From an uncultured cyanobacterium (GTDB lineage: Bacteria > Cyanobacteriota > Cyanobacteriia > Cyanobacteriales > FACHB-T130), in assembly GCA_936920195.1 (NCBI GenBank), contig CAKZHE010000141.1:1-41804 (forward strand): a stretch of 41,804 bases of DNA, given 5' to 3'. The notes under the pieces were generated by a model. The model had not been told where the DNA came from and did no database searches. It saw nothing but the letters and a program-made list of their open reading frames with translations. Positions 15,456 to 23,832 of this stretch are shown here, piece after piece. The stretch's first letter is position 1; each line of letters begins with the position of its first letter. Made by a program: the position numbers and the translations under genes.

Positions 15456-17210
15456 TTAGGCGGGAAAAATTCGCAGGCGACGGTTGGGTTCATCTCCAAA
15501 ACTGGCGGATTGGAGATGATAATGTTCAATTAATTCGTGCTGCATTTTTCGCACTTTGGCAGAGCGGGGTAATAGTTCCACGGGTTGCCCTTTGGGAAGA
15601 ACAATTTGCTCGACGGCTAATCGGGCTTCTTCCAATGCTTCTAATTCATCTTCGCTACCATTTTGCCCAATTAAACTTAATGCGGCTTCATCGGGTATCC
15701 CGGTATCATCCATATCCAGCAACCGTTTTAAGGCGCGGGTAATTTGGGGGATGGTACTGGCTTTAATGGTATGGATGGGAATTTGCCGGATTTTCACCAA
15801 TTGGCGCAATTTGGAGTTATGTTTGGCTTGCGATCGCAATGTCAACAGGGCATCAGCACTATCGACATCTTTGGTTAATTCCACAGGCAAATTCAGCACC
15901 TGAATTACTTGCTCTAAGGGTTGGCGGCTGACTCCGTAGGGATAGACATAAACGGGTAAATCTTCCCCATTTGGTCCGGGAGTCCGAATCACATTCCCAA
16001 AAGGATCTGGTTGCTGCCAAGAATCATCTAGCAGTTGCTCAAAATCCCCTTCTTCAGTTAAGGCAGTTGGCTGATTTACCCCATTTATTGCTGTTTCTGA
16101 AAGGCGATATTTCTGATTTAATCCCCGCCCATGAGAAGGCAAAGGGCGCATTTGTCCAGAAGCTCGCCAACCCGTCGGACGAGCCATATCTAAAGGTGGT
16201 TCGGTAATAGTTGGTAATTCATGGGTAATTTGTACTTCTCCAGTTTCACTAACTGTCCGAGTTTGCAAGCGCGGTTGATATCCCCGCAGCAAAGTATCAA
16301 CGGTTTCTGAAACCGTTTCGTGAATTACCCACCGTTGCCGCTCCAACATTTCTACAGCAATTTCAAAGGTGGGGGGAGCTTTCCGTTCTAAAACCGTTTT
16401 TTGAGAACCCCGCCGTCTTGCCTCATCATCCCCTAGGGTGACAGGCTGAATTCCTCCAACTAAATCGGAAAGGGTGGGGTTTTTAATGAGGTTTTCAATT
16501 CGATTCCCGTGGGCGGTTCCTACTAATTGAACTCCCCTTTCAGCAATAGTTCGGGCGGCTAAGGCTTCCAATTCTGTGCCAATTTCATCAATAACAATGA
16601 CTTCGGGCATATGGTTTTCCACGGCTTCAATCATTACTTGATGTTGTAATTCAGGGCGAGCCACTTGCATTCGTCGCGCTCTCCCAATGGCAGGGTGAGG
16701 AATGTCGCCATCGCCAGCGATTTCGTTGGAGGTGTCGATAATGACGACGCGCTTTTGTAAGTCGTCGGCTAAAACTCTGGCAATTTCTCGTAAGGCGGTG
16801 GTTTTACCCACACCAGGACGACCTAACATGAGAATGGATTTGCCTGTTTCTACTAAGTCGCGAATCATGGCAATGGTGCCAAAAACGGCTCGCCCGACGC
16901 GACAAGTTAAGCCGATGATTTCTCCGGCGCGGTTGCGAATGGCGCTAATTCGGTGCAGAGTTTGTTCAATTCCGGCACGGTTATCGCCACTGAAATGTCC
17001 AACTTTTTCGATGCAATGATTGAGTTGCTGGCGGGAAACGGGTTGTTGAGAAAGATATTCGGCACTATTAGGAAATCTCGCTTCTGGTAGCCGTCCAAGA
17101 TCTAAAACTACTTCAATCAAAGTGCTTTGCAATGGATGTTGTAGTAATGGCTGGCGAATTTCCTCTGGCAAAATCTCTAGTAATTGATTGAGATCGTCTG
17201 TAATTTGCAT
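15456..17210 (-). CDS. ycf45: Ycf45-like AAA ATPase with R3H domain
   Basis: This is a 584-residue ATPase of the cyanobacterial/plastid Ycf45 family, related to sporulation protein SpoIIIAA. The ATPase domain at about 60-290 has Walker A MLGRPGVGKTTAL, Walker B VIVIDEIGTELEA and GTAHGNRIENLIKNPTL. A variable Pro/Thr-rich linker follows. The C-terminus (about 540-584) is an R3H single-stranded nucleic-acid-binding domain (LPRSAKVRKMQHELIEHY ... RRLRIFP). The role is not established; nucleic-acid binding is inferred from the R3H domain. The start is ATG 17210. It is followed immediately by tandem repeats. Confidence 0.9.
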   Translation of the reverse strand: MQITDDLNQLLEILPEEIRQPLLQHPLQSTLIEVVLDLGRLPEARFPNSAEYLSQQPVSRQQLNHCIEKVGHFSGDNRAGIEQTLHRISAIRNRAGEIIGLTCRVGRAVFGTIAMIRDLVETGKSILMLGRPGVGKTTALREIARVLADDLQKRVVIIDTSNEIAGDGDIPHPAIGRARRMQVARPELQHQVMIEAVENHMPEVIVIDEIGTELEALAARTIAERGVQLVGTAHGNRIENLIKNPTLSDLVGGIQPVTLGDDEARRRGSQKTVLERKAPPTFEIAVEMLERQRWVIHETVSETVDTLLRGYQPRLQTRTVSETGEVQITHELPTITEPPLDMARPTGWRASGQMRPLPSHGRGLNQKYRLSETAINGVNQPTALTEEGDFEQLLDDSWQQPDPFGNVIRTPGPNGEDLPVYVYPYGVSRQPLEQVIQVLNLPVELTKDVDSADALLTLRSQAKHNSKLRQLVKIRQIPIHTIKASTIPQITRALKRLLDMDDTGIPDEAALSLIGQNGSEDELEALEEARLAVEQIVLPKGQPVELLPRSAKVRKMQHELIEHYHLQSASFGDEPNRRLRIFPA

Positions 17211-17284
17211 CCTTAATTATTGGGAAATGGGCAAGGAGGAATAAATTTTAAATTTATTCCTTAATGACAGGAATTTCGATTGGA

Positions 17285-17354
17285 TAGGGGTGCGGGGGCG
17301 GGTTAATTAAGGTGATTGGTGAGGATGAAAATTCATCCCCAAACCCGCCCCTAC
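17285..17354. repeat. GGGGCGGGTTT palindrome (family C, copy 1)
   Basis: Inverted arms GGGGGCGGGTT and AAACCCGCCCCTACC flank a conserved core (GGTGAGGATGAAAATTCATC). It lies between ldpA and the Ycf45-like gene. Other copies are at 18767-18826, 18873-18930, 21648-21707 and 38956-39014. Confidence 0.8.
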
Positions 17355-17373
17355 CAGGTTGATAATTCATTGT

Positions 17374-18573
17374 TTATGTACATTTGAGGGGGATTTGTGG
17401 TAATTTGATTTGGGAGACTAGGGAATGGGCGATCGCCACTGCTTCCCAAAGTAATTCGGGAGAGTTTTCTAGCCGAATAATTGGGCGATTTTCCGTAAAT
17501 GATTCTGAAACATAATGTTGTTGATTACCCTTTTCTAATTGTTCTAAAATTGGGTTGGCGATCGCTCTGGCATAACTGCCATAACCAATTCCGGCTATCT
17601 TGCCCAGCAATCCCAAAGATGCCAGTTTGGTAACAGTGTAGCCGTTTGTACCGCCTGCTAGCTGCACATATCCTGGTAAATCTGCGGCGAGAACTTTTTG
17701 CCCAAACTGAATGGCGGCATGGGTAGCGCCCATACCAATATCTCCGCTCATGGCTCGCCCATCGGTTTGCCAAATTAAGGGGCAGGGCAAGGGGGCGATC
17801 GCCTGGTGGAGCGATCGCATATAATCGATGACACCTGCACCGTCAGGACAACTAATTGCCAGGAGTTTCAGGTTGCCCAACCAGGGGGAAATTGCTGCCC
17901 ACAGCCGTTGAAAATCTGTGATTCTGCCAATTTGGGTATGGATTTCCAAGGCATCAATCCCTGATTCTAGGATCAAAGGGGCGATCGCTTGCGGTGTCAA
18001 AACGTAGGAGCGGGTAAAAATCAGTTGGCTGGGGCAAATGGGCAAGCATCTACCGCAGCCGTAACAAATTTGGTCGATAACTCCAGCAAAATCAGCATGG
18101 GATTGAGAATTAATATTAAGTAGGCGATCGCGGTCTTTTTTTTGCCATCCCGACGCACCTAAACTCACCTTTTCTTTCCCTAGCGCAGTTTTTGGGAAGA
18201 CGATGGCGCTAGCGGGGCAGATTGATTGGCAAGGGCGGGGACATTCGGCGGGACATTCAGCGGGGTTAAATTCTGCTTTGCGAAAATGAGGGTCTTCCCC
18301 ATCATTTAAACTTACCATTAACCACGGTTTGCCCCGAACTCCAAAGCCCCGTTGTTGGGCTTCAGTTGTGAGGGTAGCTGCTACTTGCAAGCCTTCTTGC
18401 ACTGCTGCGATCGCAGCCGGATCTGCCGCCACATCTATACAGTCAGCACCAGCTAATGTATAAGCTAAGGCGAGGTTTCGCACTGCCGGGAGGTGTTGGA
18501 AACTCGCTCCGCAGATGAGTTTAAACCATTGACCTACCCTGAGAGAGTGTAAAGGAGAGTACAGATCGATCAC
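17374..18573 (-). CDS. ldpA: Light-dependent period protein LdpA
   Basis: This is an iron-sulfur protein that, in Synechococcus elongatus, modulates circadian clock input by sensing redox or light (family knowledge). The sequence shows the expected cysteine-rich ferredoxin-type region: NPAECPAECPRPCQSICP and CYGCGRCLPICPSQLIF, enough ligands for two 4Fe-4S clusters. After it comes the LdpA C-terminal domain (about 205-350; PLIWQTDGRAMSGDIGMGATH). The length of 399 residues is close to the family. The start is GTG 18573 (MIDLYSPLHSLR). It is followed by the Ycf45-like gene on the same strand after a family C repeat. Confidence 0.9.
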   Translation of the reverse strand: MIDLYSPLHSLRVGQWFKLICGASFQHLPAVRNLALAYTLAGADCIDVAADPAAIAAVQEGLQVAATLTTEAQQRGFGVRGKPWLMVSLNDGEDPHFRKAEFNPAECPAECPRPCQSICPASAIVFPKTALGKEKVSLGASGWQKKDRDRLLNINSQSHADFAGVIDQICYGCGRCLPICPSQLIFTRSYVLTPQAIAPLILESGIDALEIHTQIGRITDFQRLWAAISPWLGNLKLLAISCPDGAGVIDYMRSLHQAIAPLPCPLIWQTDGRAMSGDIGMGATHAAIQFGQKVLAADLPGYVQLAGGTNGYTVTKLASLGLLGKIAGIGYGSYARAIANPILEQLEKGNQQHYVSESFTENRPIIRLENSPELLWEAVAIAHSLVSQIKLPQIPLKCT

Positions 18574-18665
18574 TTGTCCATATTAAAGCCTGAATGCACA
18601 TTTGTGCAAATCCGTCAAAAAATTTGCAGCGACTGTTTTGAATGTAAACTGGTTTTAACTGGTTC

Positions 18666-18712
18666 CTAGGCTGTTGACTTTGTGCCTTTTTAGGGGTTTT
18701 CTGTTCATACAG
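18666..18712 (-). repeat. Degenerate inverted micro-ORF repeat (family E, copy 4)
   Basis: On the minus strand this reads TGTATGAACAG ... CAAAGTCAACAGCCTAG. It is one base longer than the other copies, which destroys the 13-codon frame. It is flanked by GGTTCCTAGG, the end sequence of family D. Confidence 0.6.
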
Positions 18713-18766
18713 TTTCTAGATAATTAGTCAACCAATATCAAGTCCTTTTGATTGATCGTGATTTAT

Positions 18767-18930
18767 GTAGGGGCGGGTTTGGGGACGAATTTTAATATTC
18801 ACCAATAACCTGAATAAACCCGCCCCGCACACCCATCGAGCAAGTCAATTAATGGTAAATTTGGGGGTGTATGGGGCGGGTTTAGATCATTTGTCGGTGG
18901 GCATCAAAGATTTGAGTGAACCCGCCCCTA
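18767..18930. repeat. Two GGGGCGGGTTT palindromes (family C, copies 2 and 3)
   Basis: Copy 2 (18767-18826) and copy 3 (18873-18930) each have GGGGCGGGTTT / AAACCCGCCCC-type arms with diverged cores. They fill most of the 478-base gap 18574-19051 between ldpA and the STAND NTPase gene, along with two family E copies. Confidence 0.75.
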
Positions 18931-18978
18931 CAAAATACAGATTTGGGTTAATAATTTAGACCCAGTATGATGACACAG

Positions 18979-19046
18979 TTATTGCATGAACAAAATCGCC
19001 CAAAAACTCGCAAAGCGAACAGCCTAGGCTTTGCCTAGGAACGAGT
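18979..19046 (+). repeat. Micro-ORF repeat, copy 3 (family E) joined to a family D palindrome
   Basis: The ATG at 18986 opens MNKIAQKLAKRTA followed by TAG, with three synonymous third-base changes and one Ser-to-Arg change relative to copy 1. The sequence runs directly into the family D palindrome CCTAGGCTTTGCCTAGG (19023-19039), just downstream of the STAND NTPase gene. Confidence 0.7.
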
Positions 19047-19051
19047 AGATT

Positions 19052-21004
19052 TTAATCCTTGATGGAATCAAGTAAAGCTTGGATTTTTTCGGCATCTTCC
19101 ATCATTCCCAGACGGTTAAAACCATCTAAGGCTGAAGACAATCTTACTCTAAGGCTTGTAGAGTAACGGAGTTTCCATGACTCTAAAATAAGTTGTTGTA
19201 CATTGTCTAGATTTTGGCTACCACCTTGACAAATCAAAGTATAACATTTATTTTTTATTGTTTCAAGATGAAATGCCCAATCTCCTCGTTTTTCAGATTC
19301 TTTGATCAGCCAATCAAGATAAGAAAGTCTTACATCCCAGTATCCATAGTGATGAGCATAATCATTTAGATTGCCCCATAAATTTTTAATGTCTATATAG
19401 GAACTTTGCAGCATACACCAATCGAGCAAGGCTAATATATTATCCCAGTCCAAATAAATAGGTTCGTAATTGACATATAATTTAATCCAATCATCCCCTC
19501 CATGTTTTTGAATATAATCTAAATACCAATTGAGCCATCTTTGCCGCGCTGCTTTTTCAAATTCTGGATAGGCGGCTAATTCAGCTAAGGCATATTCGCG
19601 AGTGAGAGAAAGCATACTATAGCGTTCCTCTTTTTGGTTGATTAACGATAGTTGTTGAAGTCGCGCTAAACTGTCATTGGCAGCAATAGGATTGGCAGTT
19701 AAGCCTGCTACTTCAACTACGGCATCCCGCAAACAAGCTTGTGGAAAAATAGCTAAAGCCATCAATAATTTATGAGCAGGTTTTTCTCTAATTTCTTGCA
19801 CTGATTCCTTAAAACAAAATTCGGCGACATCGCCAGTATTGGCAGCTAACCTTTCCATCACAGAATCCAAAGGATAGCCGCTACATAATTGCCCAATCGC
19901 ATAGACAATTGCCATTGGCACACCTCCAGTTTTTTCATATAGTTTTTTCGCGTCTTCTGGGCTGAGTTCTATTGCTTTTTCTTTCCCTTGTTGTTGAATT
20001 AATTTTAAGCCATCTTCTAAAGGTAAACAGTCAAGGCGAATTGGCACATATACCATTTGTTCGCGGGTGGTAATTACTACTTTGATATTTGCTGGTAAGT
20101 CATACAGAAACGACATGACATTTTGAGTGTCTTGTATGGTTTCCATATTGTCTACAATCAGCAAAGTTGGCTGTTTAGCAAGACATTGGCGCACCCGCTC
20201 AAATTGTTCGTCTGGGGCTGATTGGGTGATAACTGGTTGATCTAAAGTATGGGCAATTTCTCGAAAGATATCTCGCAGGTTGCGCTGTGCCTGTTGTTTG
20301 AATAAAATCCCACTAGGAGTGAGATATTGCTGCTTGGCACAAGTAAAGATAATCGCATCAAATTTGGGGACACTGGACAAGTTTTCTTCACTCGCTTTGA
20401 GACAGCGATAAGCAGCTTCTACGACTAAAGCAGTTTTGCCCACGCCACCAATACCATCTACGGTAATGATGTGGGCAGAATGACGAAATTCAAGTAGTTC
20501 TAATAACCGTTTCATTTCTGCTTTGCGCCCGATAAATTCGGTGTAGGTGGGCGCAGGCAGATTTTGGTAAATATTTCTGGTGACGGGAGTGGGGGAAACT
20601 CGATGATAAGCAGATTTTGTCGGCTTGCGTTGTTCCCATTGGCGATCGCACTCTTCTAAATTAGCAGTTTTTTCTTTCGCCCACAACCTCAAAGTAAAGT
20701 GCCAATCCTCCGCGCCTTGGGTTTTGGTGCGGTTGTCTTCCAGAATTTCCAGAAAGTCTTTGCAATGATTGAGGGCTTCCCGAATTTGCGGCTTAGTCAG
20801 TTTGGCATCATATCGGTATTTGGCTGTCAGCAATTCGATTTCTCGCAGAGTTGTCCGAAATACTAGCCTGTTGTCAGTTTGGGGTTGGCAGGAGATTTTT
20901 AGGCGATCGCTTCCTTCTACTTCTCCTCCAGCATACGCCAGCAATGCCTCCAGCAGTCGCATCACTCGCAGTTTCGTAAGCTCGCCGTAGGAAACCCGCC
21001 CCAT
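19052..21004 (-). CDS. STAND NTPase (NB-ARC-like) with unidentified N-terminal domain
   Basis: This is a 650-residue signal-transduction ATPase. The NTPase module at about 155-400 begins EFIGRKAEMKRLLELLEF and has Walker A VDGIGGVGKTALVVEA (about 183-191), Walker B TLLIVDNME (about 281), sensor VVITTREQ and the GGVPMAIVYAIGQL motif. A winged-helix and a TPR-like or helical C-terminal region follow (about 400-650). The first 130 residues (GRVSYGELTKLRVMRLLEALL ... WHFTLRLWAKEK) are conserved-looking but match no domain I can name. No enzymatic effector is fused and none lies next to it. Cyanobacterial proteins of this type are often sensors in conflict or cell-death systems. The start is ATG 21004. 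Confidence 0.88.
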   Translation of the reverse strand: MGRVSYGELTKLRVMRLLEALLAYAGGEVEGSDRLKISCQPQTDNRLVFRTTLREIELLTAKYRYDAKLTKPQIREALNHCKDFLEILEDNRTKTQGAEDWHFTLRLWAKEKTANLEECDRQWEQRKPTKSAYHRVSPTPVTRNIYQNLPAPTYTEFIGRKAEMKRLLELLEFRHSAHIITVDGIGGVGKTALVVEAAYRCLKASEENLSSVPKFDAIIFTCAKQQYLTPSGILFKQQAQRNLRDIFREIAHTLDQPVITQSAPDEQFERVRQCLAKQPTLLIVDNMETIQDTQNVMSFLYDLPANIKVVITTREQMVYVPIRLDCLPLEDGLKLIQQQGKEKAIELSPEDAKKLYEKTGGVPMAIVYAIGQLCSGYPLDSVMERLAANTGDVAEFCFKESVQEIREKPAHKLLMALAIFPQACLRDAVVEVAGLTANPIAANDSLARLQQLSLINQKEERYSMLSLTREYALAELAAYPEFEKAARQRWLNWYLDYIQKHGGDDWIKLYVNYEPIYLDWDNILALLDWCMLQSSYIDIKNLWGNLNDYAHHYGYWDVRLSYLDWLIKESEKRGDWAFHLETIKNKCYTLICQGGSQNLDNVQQLILESWKLRYSTSLRVRLSSALDGFNRLGMMEDAEKIQALLDSIKD

Positions 21005-21033
21005 AGTATTTTCCCGAAGTTGAGTAATTTAAA

Positions 21034-21181
21034 CAGGACTTACGCACTTTAACGACATTCTGTCATTCTGTTGGCGAAGCCCGCCGCAGGCTACGGAGCG
21101 ACAGCGAAGTGAAGAATCTCCGAGATCCTTCGCTACACTGCGTTTCGCTCAGGATGACAATAAGTGCTTGCGTAAGTCCTG
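21034..21181. mobile_element. MITE-like element (family A, copy 3)
   Basis: It has perfect 13-base terminal inverted repeats CAGGACTTACGCA / TGCGTAAGTCCTG around a 122-base interior unlike copies 1 and 2. The interior is itself palindrome-rich (GAAGCCCGCCGCAGGC, GGATCCTTCGC-type). It lies just upstream of the STAND NTPase start and could influence its promoter. Confidence 0.85.
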
Positions 21182-21308
21182 TTAAAGTTTGGGGATAACT
21201 TCAAGTACAAACCTATCCCCAAAGTCTTTGATTCCAATTGTATCCGGCTTGGAGCCATTAGCTACCAATACTTGCTTTGATTTAATTACCCCAATTTAAC
21301 CTAGCAGC

Positions 21309-21451
21309 AGGAATGAAAAATCAGTGACTTGGCGATAATCGTAGGTTGGGTTGAGCGATAGCGAAACCCAACAAACCACTGATAAATGTTGGGTTTCCAC
21401 TGTCGTTTCAACCCAACCTACGCATAGTCATTTTGTTTATTTTTCATTCCT
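21309..21451. mobile_element. Composite MITE-like element (family B, copy 2)
   Basis: Outer inverted repeats AGGAATGAAAAAT (21309) and ATTTTTCATTCCT (21439-21451) enclose a long AACCCAACCT palindrome (21340-21422). The same architecture, with 18-base perfect outer repeats, is found at 28662-28820, so this is a defined element of ~140-160 bases rather than a chance hairpin. Confidence 0.8.
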
Positions 21452-21473
21452 AACATTAAGCGAGGTTAAAAAA

Positions 21474-21605
21474 ATGTCTCATCGCTTTCGGAAGAGAATG
21501 ATCTTAGCGATCAAGTTTGTTGTTTCGACTATGGCAGGGCTACTTGATCCCACTTTCGGTTTTTTAGTTTGCAGTTTTCTGTTCGCTTGGGAGTTTTTGG
21601 AATAA
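21474..21605 (+). CDS. Possible small single-span membrane protein
   Basis: This 43-codon ORF encodes a short basic N-terminus (MSHRFRKRM) followed by a hydrophobic span (ILAIKFVVSTMAGLLDPTFGF and on to FLFAWEFLE). GAGG is positioned 8 bases before the ATG. I do not recognise it. It lies just after a mobile repeat, and its coding status rests only on the ribosome site and the membrane-protein-like composition. Confidence 0.4.
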   Translation: MSHRFRKRMILAIKFVVSTMAGLLDPTFGFLVCSFLFAWEFLE

Positions 21606-21647
21606 AATCAAGATTATATATTGCGTCTGAATCGTTTGTACAAATCT

Positions 21648-21852
21648 GTAGGGGCGGGTTTAGGGATGAATTTTAATCCTCACCAATAACCTTTATAAAC
21701 CCGCCCCGACGCACCGCTAAAGTCAATTAATGCTAAATTTTACACTGGTTCCTAGGCTCTGCCTGGGAACCGATATTAAGAGGCTCTGCCTCGCTTGACA
21801 ATTATCCGAGGCAGAGCCTCTCGATGGGCATTCCCAGGCAGAGCCTGGGAAC
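21648..21852. repeat. Family C copy 4 followed by a triple family D palindrome
   Basis: The family C palindrome is at 21648-21707. From 21747 to 21852 there are three nested or adjacent palindromes: GGTTCCTAGGCTCTGCC with CTGGGAACC, AGAGGCTCTGCCTCG with CGAGGCAGAGCCTCT, and TTCCCAGGCAGAGCCTGGGAA. The same trio occurs at 30879-30983. It lies at the 3' end of the esterase gene. Confidence 0.8.
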
Positions 21853-21876
21853 GAGTAGAACTTAAAAAATTTGCTT

Positions 21877-22806
21877 TTAAAAACTAATTTGCAGTTGGGC
21901 GATAATATCTGCGATCGCTTTTTTCCCGTCATCCAGCACCGCTGCCAAACCAACGAAACTGTGAATCATTCCCGAATATTCCCGATATTCTACCACCACT
22001 CCCGCCGCTTGCAATTTTTGGGCATAAAGATGGGCATCATCTCGCAGAGGATCGCATTCTGCCGCAATAATTAGGGCAGGAGGTAAATCAGTCAAATCAT
22101 GGGCGAATAGGGGGGAAGCATGGGGATGCAATCCGTCGGCGGAAGTAGTAAGATATTGGTTCCAAAACCAAATCATTTCTTCTCTAGTTAAACCAAAATC
22201 TCCTTGTCCGTATTGGTGATAGGATGGGGTATCAAAACCGTATTGGGTGACTGGATAAATTAGGACTTGATAGGCGATCGCTACTGTTTTCCTTTCCTTT
22301 GCCATCAGTGCCACCACTGCCGCTAAATTGCCTCCCGCACTATCTCCGATGATAGCTAAACGAGTGCGATCGCCTTGAAGATTTTCGGCATTTTCTGCCA
22401 CCCAGAGAACTGCTGTATAGGCATCTTCCGCCGCCACCGGAAACTTATATTCTGGAGCCAATCGATAGTCAACAGATACCACCACACATCCCACTCCCTT
22501 TGCCAAAGCGCGACAAGTGGGATCTCCCGAATCTAAATCTCCTAATACCCAACCCCCGCCATGAAAATACACCAACAAAGGGAAATTGCCATTGCCCTCC
22601 GGAGTATAGATTCGCAGGCGGATTTCTCCATCTAAACTAGGAATTAAGCATTCTTCTACTTGAGCAACTGGGATTGGTTTGAGAGGTTTAGAACGCAATT
22701 TCCGGTTTAATTTTCTAGCATAGCTAGGATCGAGACTCGTAATCGGCGGTAATTGCAATTGATCGGTTTGTTGTAAATATTTCTGAACTTGGGAATTGAG
22801 CGGCAT
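21877..22806 (-). CDS. Alpha/beta hydrolase, hormone-sensitive-lipase-type esterase
   Basis: This 309-residue carboxylesterase-like enzyme has the oxyanion-hole motif HGGGW at 82-86 and the nucleophile elbow GDSAGGN with Ser156. An acidic residue lies in ECDPLRDD (about 252-257) and the catalytic His282 is in GMIHSFVG. This matches the HSL (family IV) esterase pattern. There is no signal peptide, so it is probably cytoplasmic, acting on short-chain esters; the substrate is not evident. The start is ATG 22806. It stands alone, with a repeat cluster just downstream. Confidence 0.92.
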   Translation of the reverse strand: MPLNSQVQKYLQQTDQLQLPPITSLDPSYARKLNRKLRSKPLKPIPVAQVEECLIPSLDGEIRLRIYTPEGNGNFPLLVYFHGGGWVLGDLDSGDPTCRALAKGVGCVVVSVDYRLAPEYKFPVAAEDAYTAVLWVAENAENLQGDRTRLAIIGDSAGGNLAAVVALMAKERKTVAIAYQVLIYPVTQYGFDTPSYHQYGQGDFGLTREEMIWFWNQYLTTSADGLHPHASPLFAHDLTDLPPALIIAAECDPLRDDAHLYAQKLQAAGVVVEYREYSGMIHSFVGLAAVLDDGKKAIADIIAQLQISF

Positions 22807-22993
22807 ATGTTTTAGCTTTCTTCTTCAGGTAATGGCAATATCAAGCACTTAAGTTAGAGAAATTGGCCTATATCTTAACCACCTACTAAAACTACTACAA
22901 TTGTGCCTAAAGTTGTCCACTTGCGAAGCAAGGATCTTGGGAAATTTTGAGGTGCGCTTTGTGTAGCAGGGCTGTTTCACGCTAGAATTTTTG

Positions 22994-23032
22994 ATCGTCT
23001 AAAACCCTTGCTTGAAAAGGATTTTAGACGAT
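22994..23032. terminator. Strong hairpin of unclear purpose
   Basis: ATCGTCTAAAA (22994-23004) pairs perfectly with TTTTAGACGAT (23022-23032), and after one mismatch the stem continues with CCTT/AAGG. It lies alone in the 487-base gap 22807-23293. There is no gene immediately upstream to terminate, so it may be a dispersed repeat or the end of a small RNA. The rest of the gap has a short C-rich repeat (23120-23156) and no recognised gene. Confidence 0.45.
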
Positions 23033-23119
23033 AATTTCAACCCCTAGGGGAGAAATTATTAAAAACTCCGGTTTTTTCCAGTAGGAGAGGCGTTGCGTAA
23101 GTTATAACAGTCTCGCATC

Positions 23120-23156
23120 GCCCCATCACCCCATCACCCCACCTCCCCATCTCCCA
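23120..23156. repeat. C-rich short tandem repeat
   Basis: About 37 bases of CCCCATCA / CCCCACCT / CCCCATCT octad repeats, similar in style to the STRR blocks. Confidence 0.75.
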
Positions 23157-23293
23157 AATTTGATCTGGGTTCATTGGTTAATTGTATGAATTTTTATTAC
23201 GGCAATGATTAAACTTCGTTGCGAAGTAAAAGGCAGGCGATCGCAGTATGGTAACGTCAGTAAAGTCTTGAACGAGAGTTATAAGAAGCGGGA

Positions 23294-23506
23294 ATGAATA
23301 ACAAAACCAGATTGCCTGAAAACCAATTCCTCAACCATTCCTTACGCGAAGACTTTAGCGAATATGTCGCCCATCTGCAACTGCACATGAGTTTGCAGGC
23401 TCGCAACTTGGTTCCGCCACTAACCCAAAACCAAGATAGTCGAGAGCAGTTGTTGCACCAAACCCAAGCCAATATTGAAAAGCAGATTTCTCGCCAAGCG
23501 CTCTAA
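23294..23506 (+). CDS. Small conserved-looking hypothetical protein
   Basis: This 70-residue soluble, Gln/Asn-rich, probably helical protein (NKTRLPENQFLNHSLREDF ... QANIEKQISRQAL) has no recognisable domain. Codon use looks like that of neighbouring genes. Support is limited: the AAGCGGGA sequence before the ATG is a weak ribosome site. It could be a regulator or an unknown small protein; its status as a gene is likely but unproven. Confidence 0.5.
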   Translation: MNNKTRLPENQFLNHSLREDFSEYVAHLQLHMSLQARNLVPPLTQNQDSREQLLHQTQANIEKQISRQAL

Positions 23507-23587
23507 GCTGACGAGTTTATAGCGATCGCTAATATCAAATTAACGGGTTTTACTCGTTCCCAGGCTGGAGTCTGGGGTTGTGAATCG

Positions 23588-23625
23588 TCGGTTGGGTTGG
23601 AACGATAGTCGAAACCCAACATTAT
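23588..23625. repeat. Half-copy of family B
   Basis: CGGTTGGGTTGGAACGATAG with GAAACCCAACATT: only one arm of the longer family B palindrome is present. Confidence 0.6.
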
Positions 23626-23634
23626 TGTTGATCC

Positions 23635-23756
23635 CCGCCAGGGACTGAAGTCCCTGTCTAATCAATAAAGTCCTCTTTAAAGGACTGAAAAATTGACGAT
23701 TATTAGTCCTCTTCAGAGGACTTAAGCTTTGAGACAGGGACTTAAGTCCCTGGCGG
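23635..23756. repeat. Nested palindromic element (family H)
   Basis: Arms of 25 bases (23635-23659 and 23732-23756) are inverted copies with 24 of 25 matches, and each is itself palindromic (AGGGACTTAAGTCCCT). Between them are two more palindromes, AGTCCTCTTTAAAGGACT (23669-23686) and AGTCCTCTTCAGAGGACT (23705-23722). The second recurs exactly at 28823-28840. Confidence 0.85.
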
Positions 23757-23832
23757 ATTAATGGTTAGTTCCAACCAGTTCAAGGTTTCAGGCGGAAATT
23801 GACATCAGTAAATGTCTTGCTTCCCGATTGAT

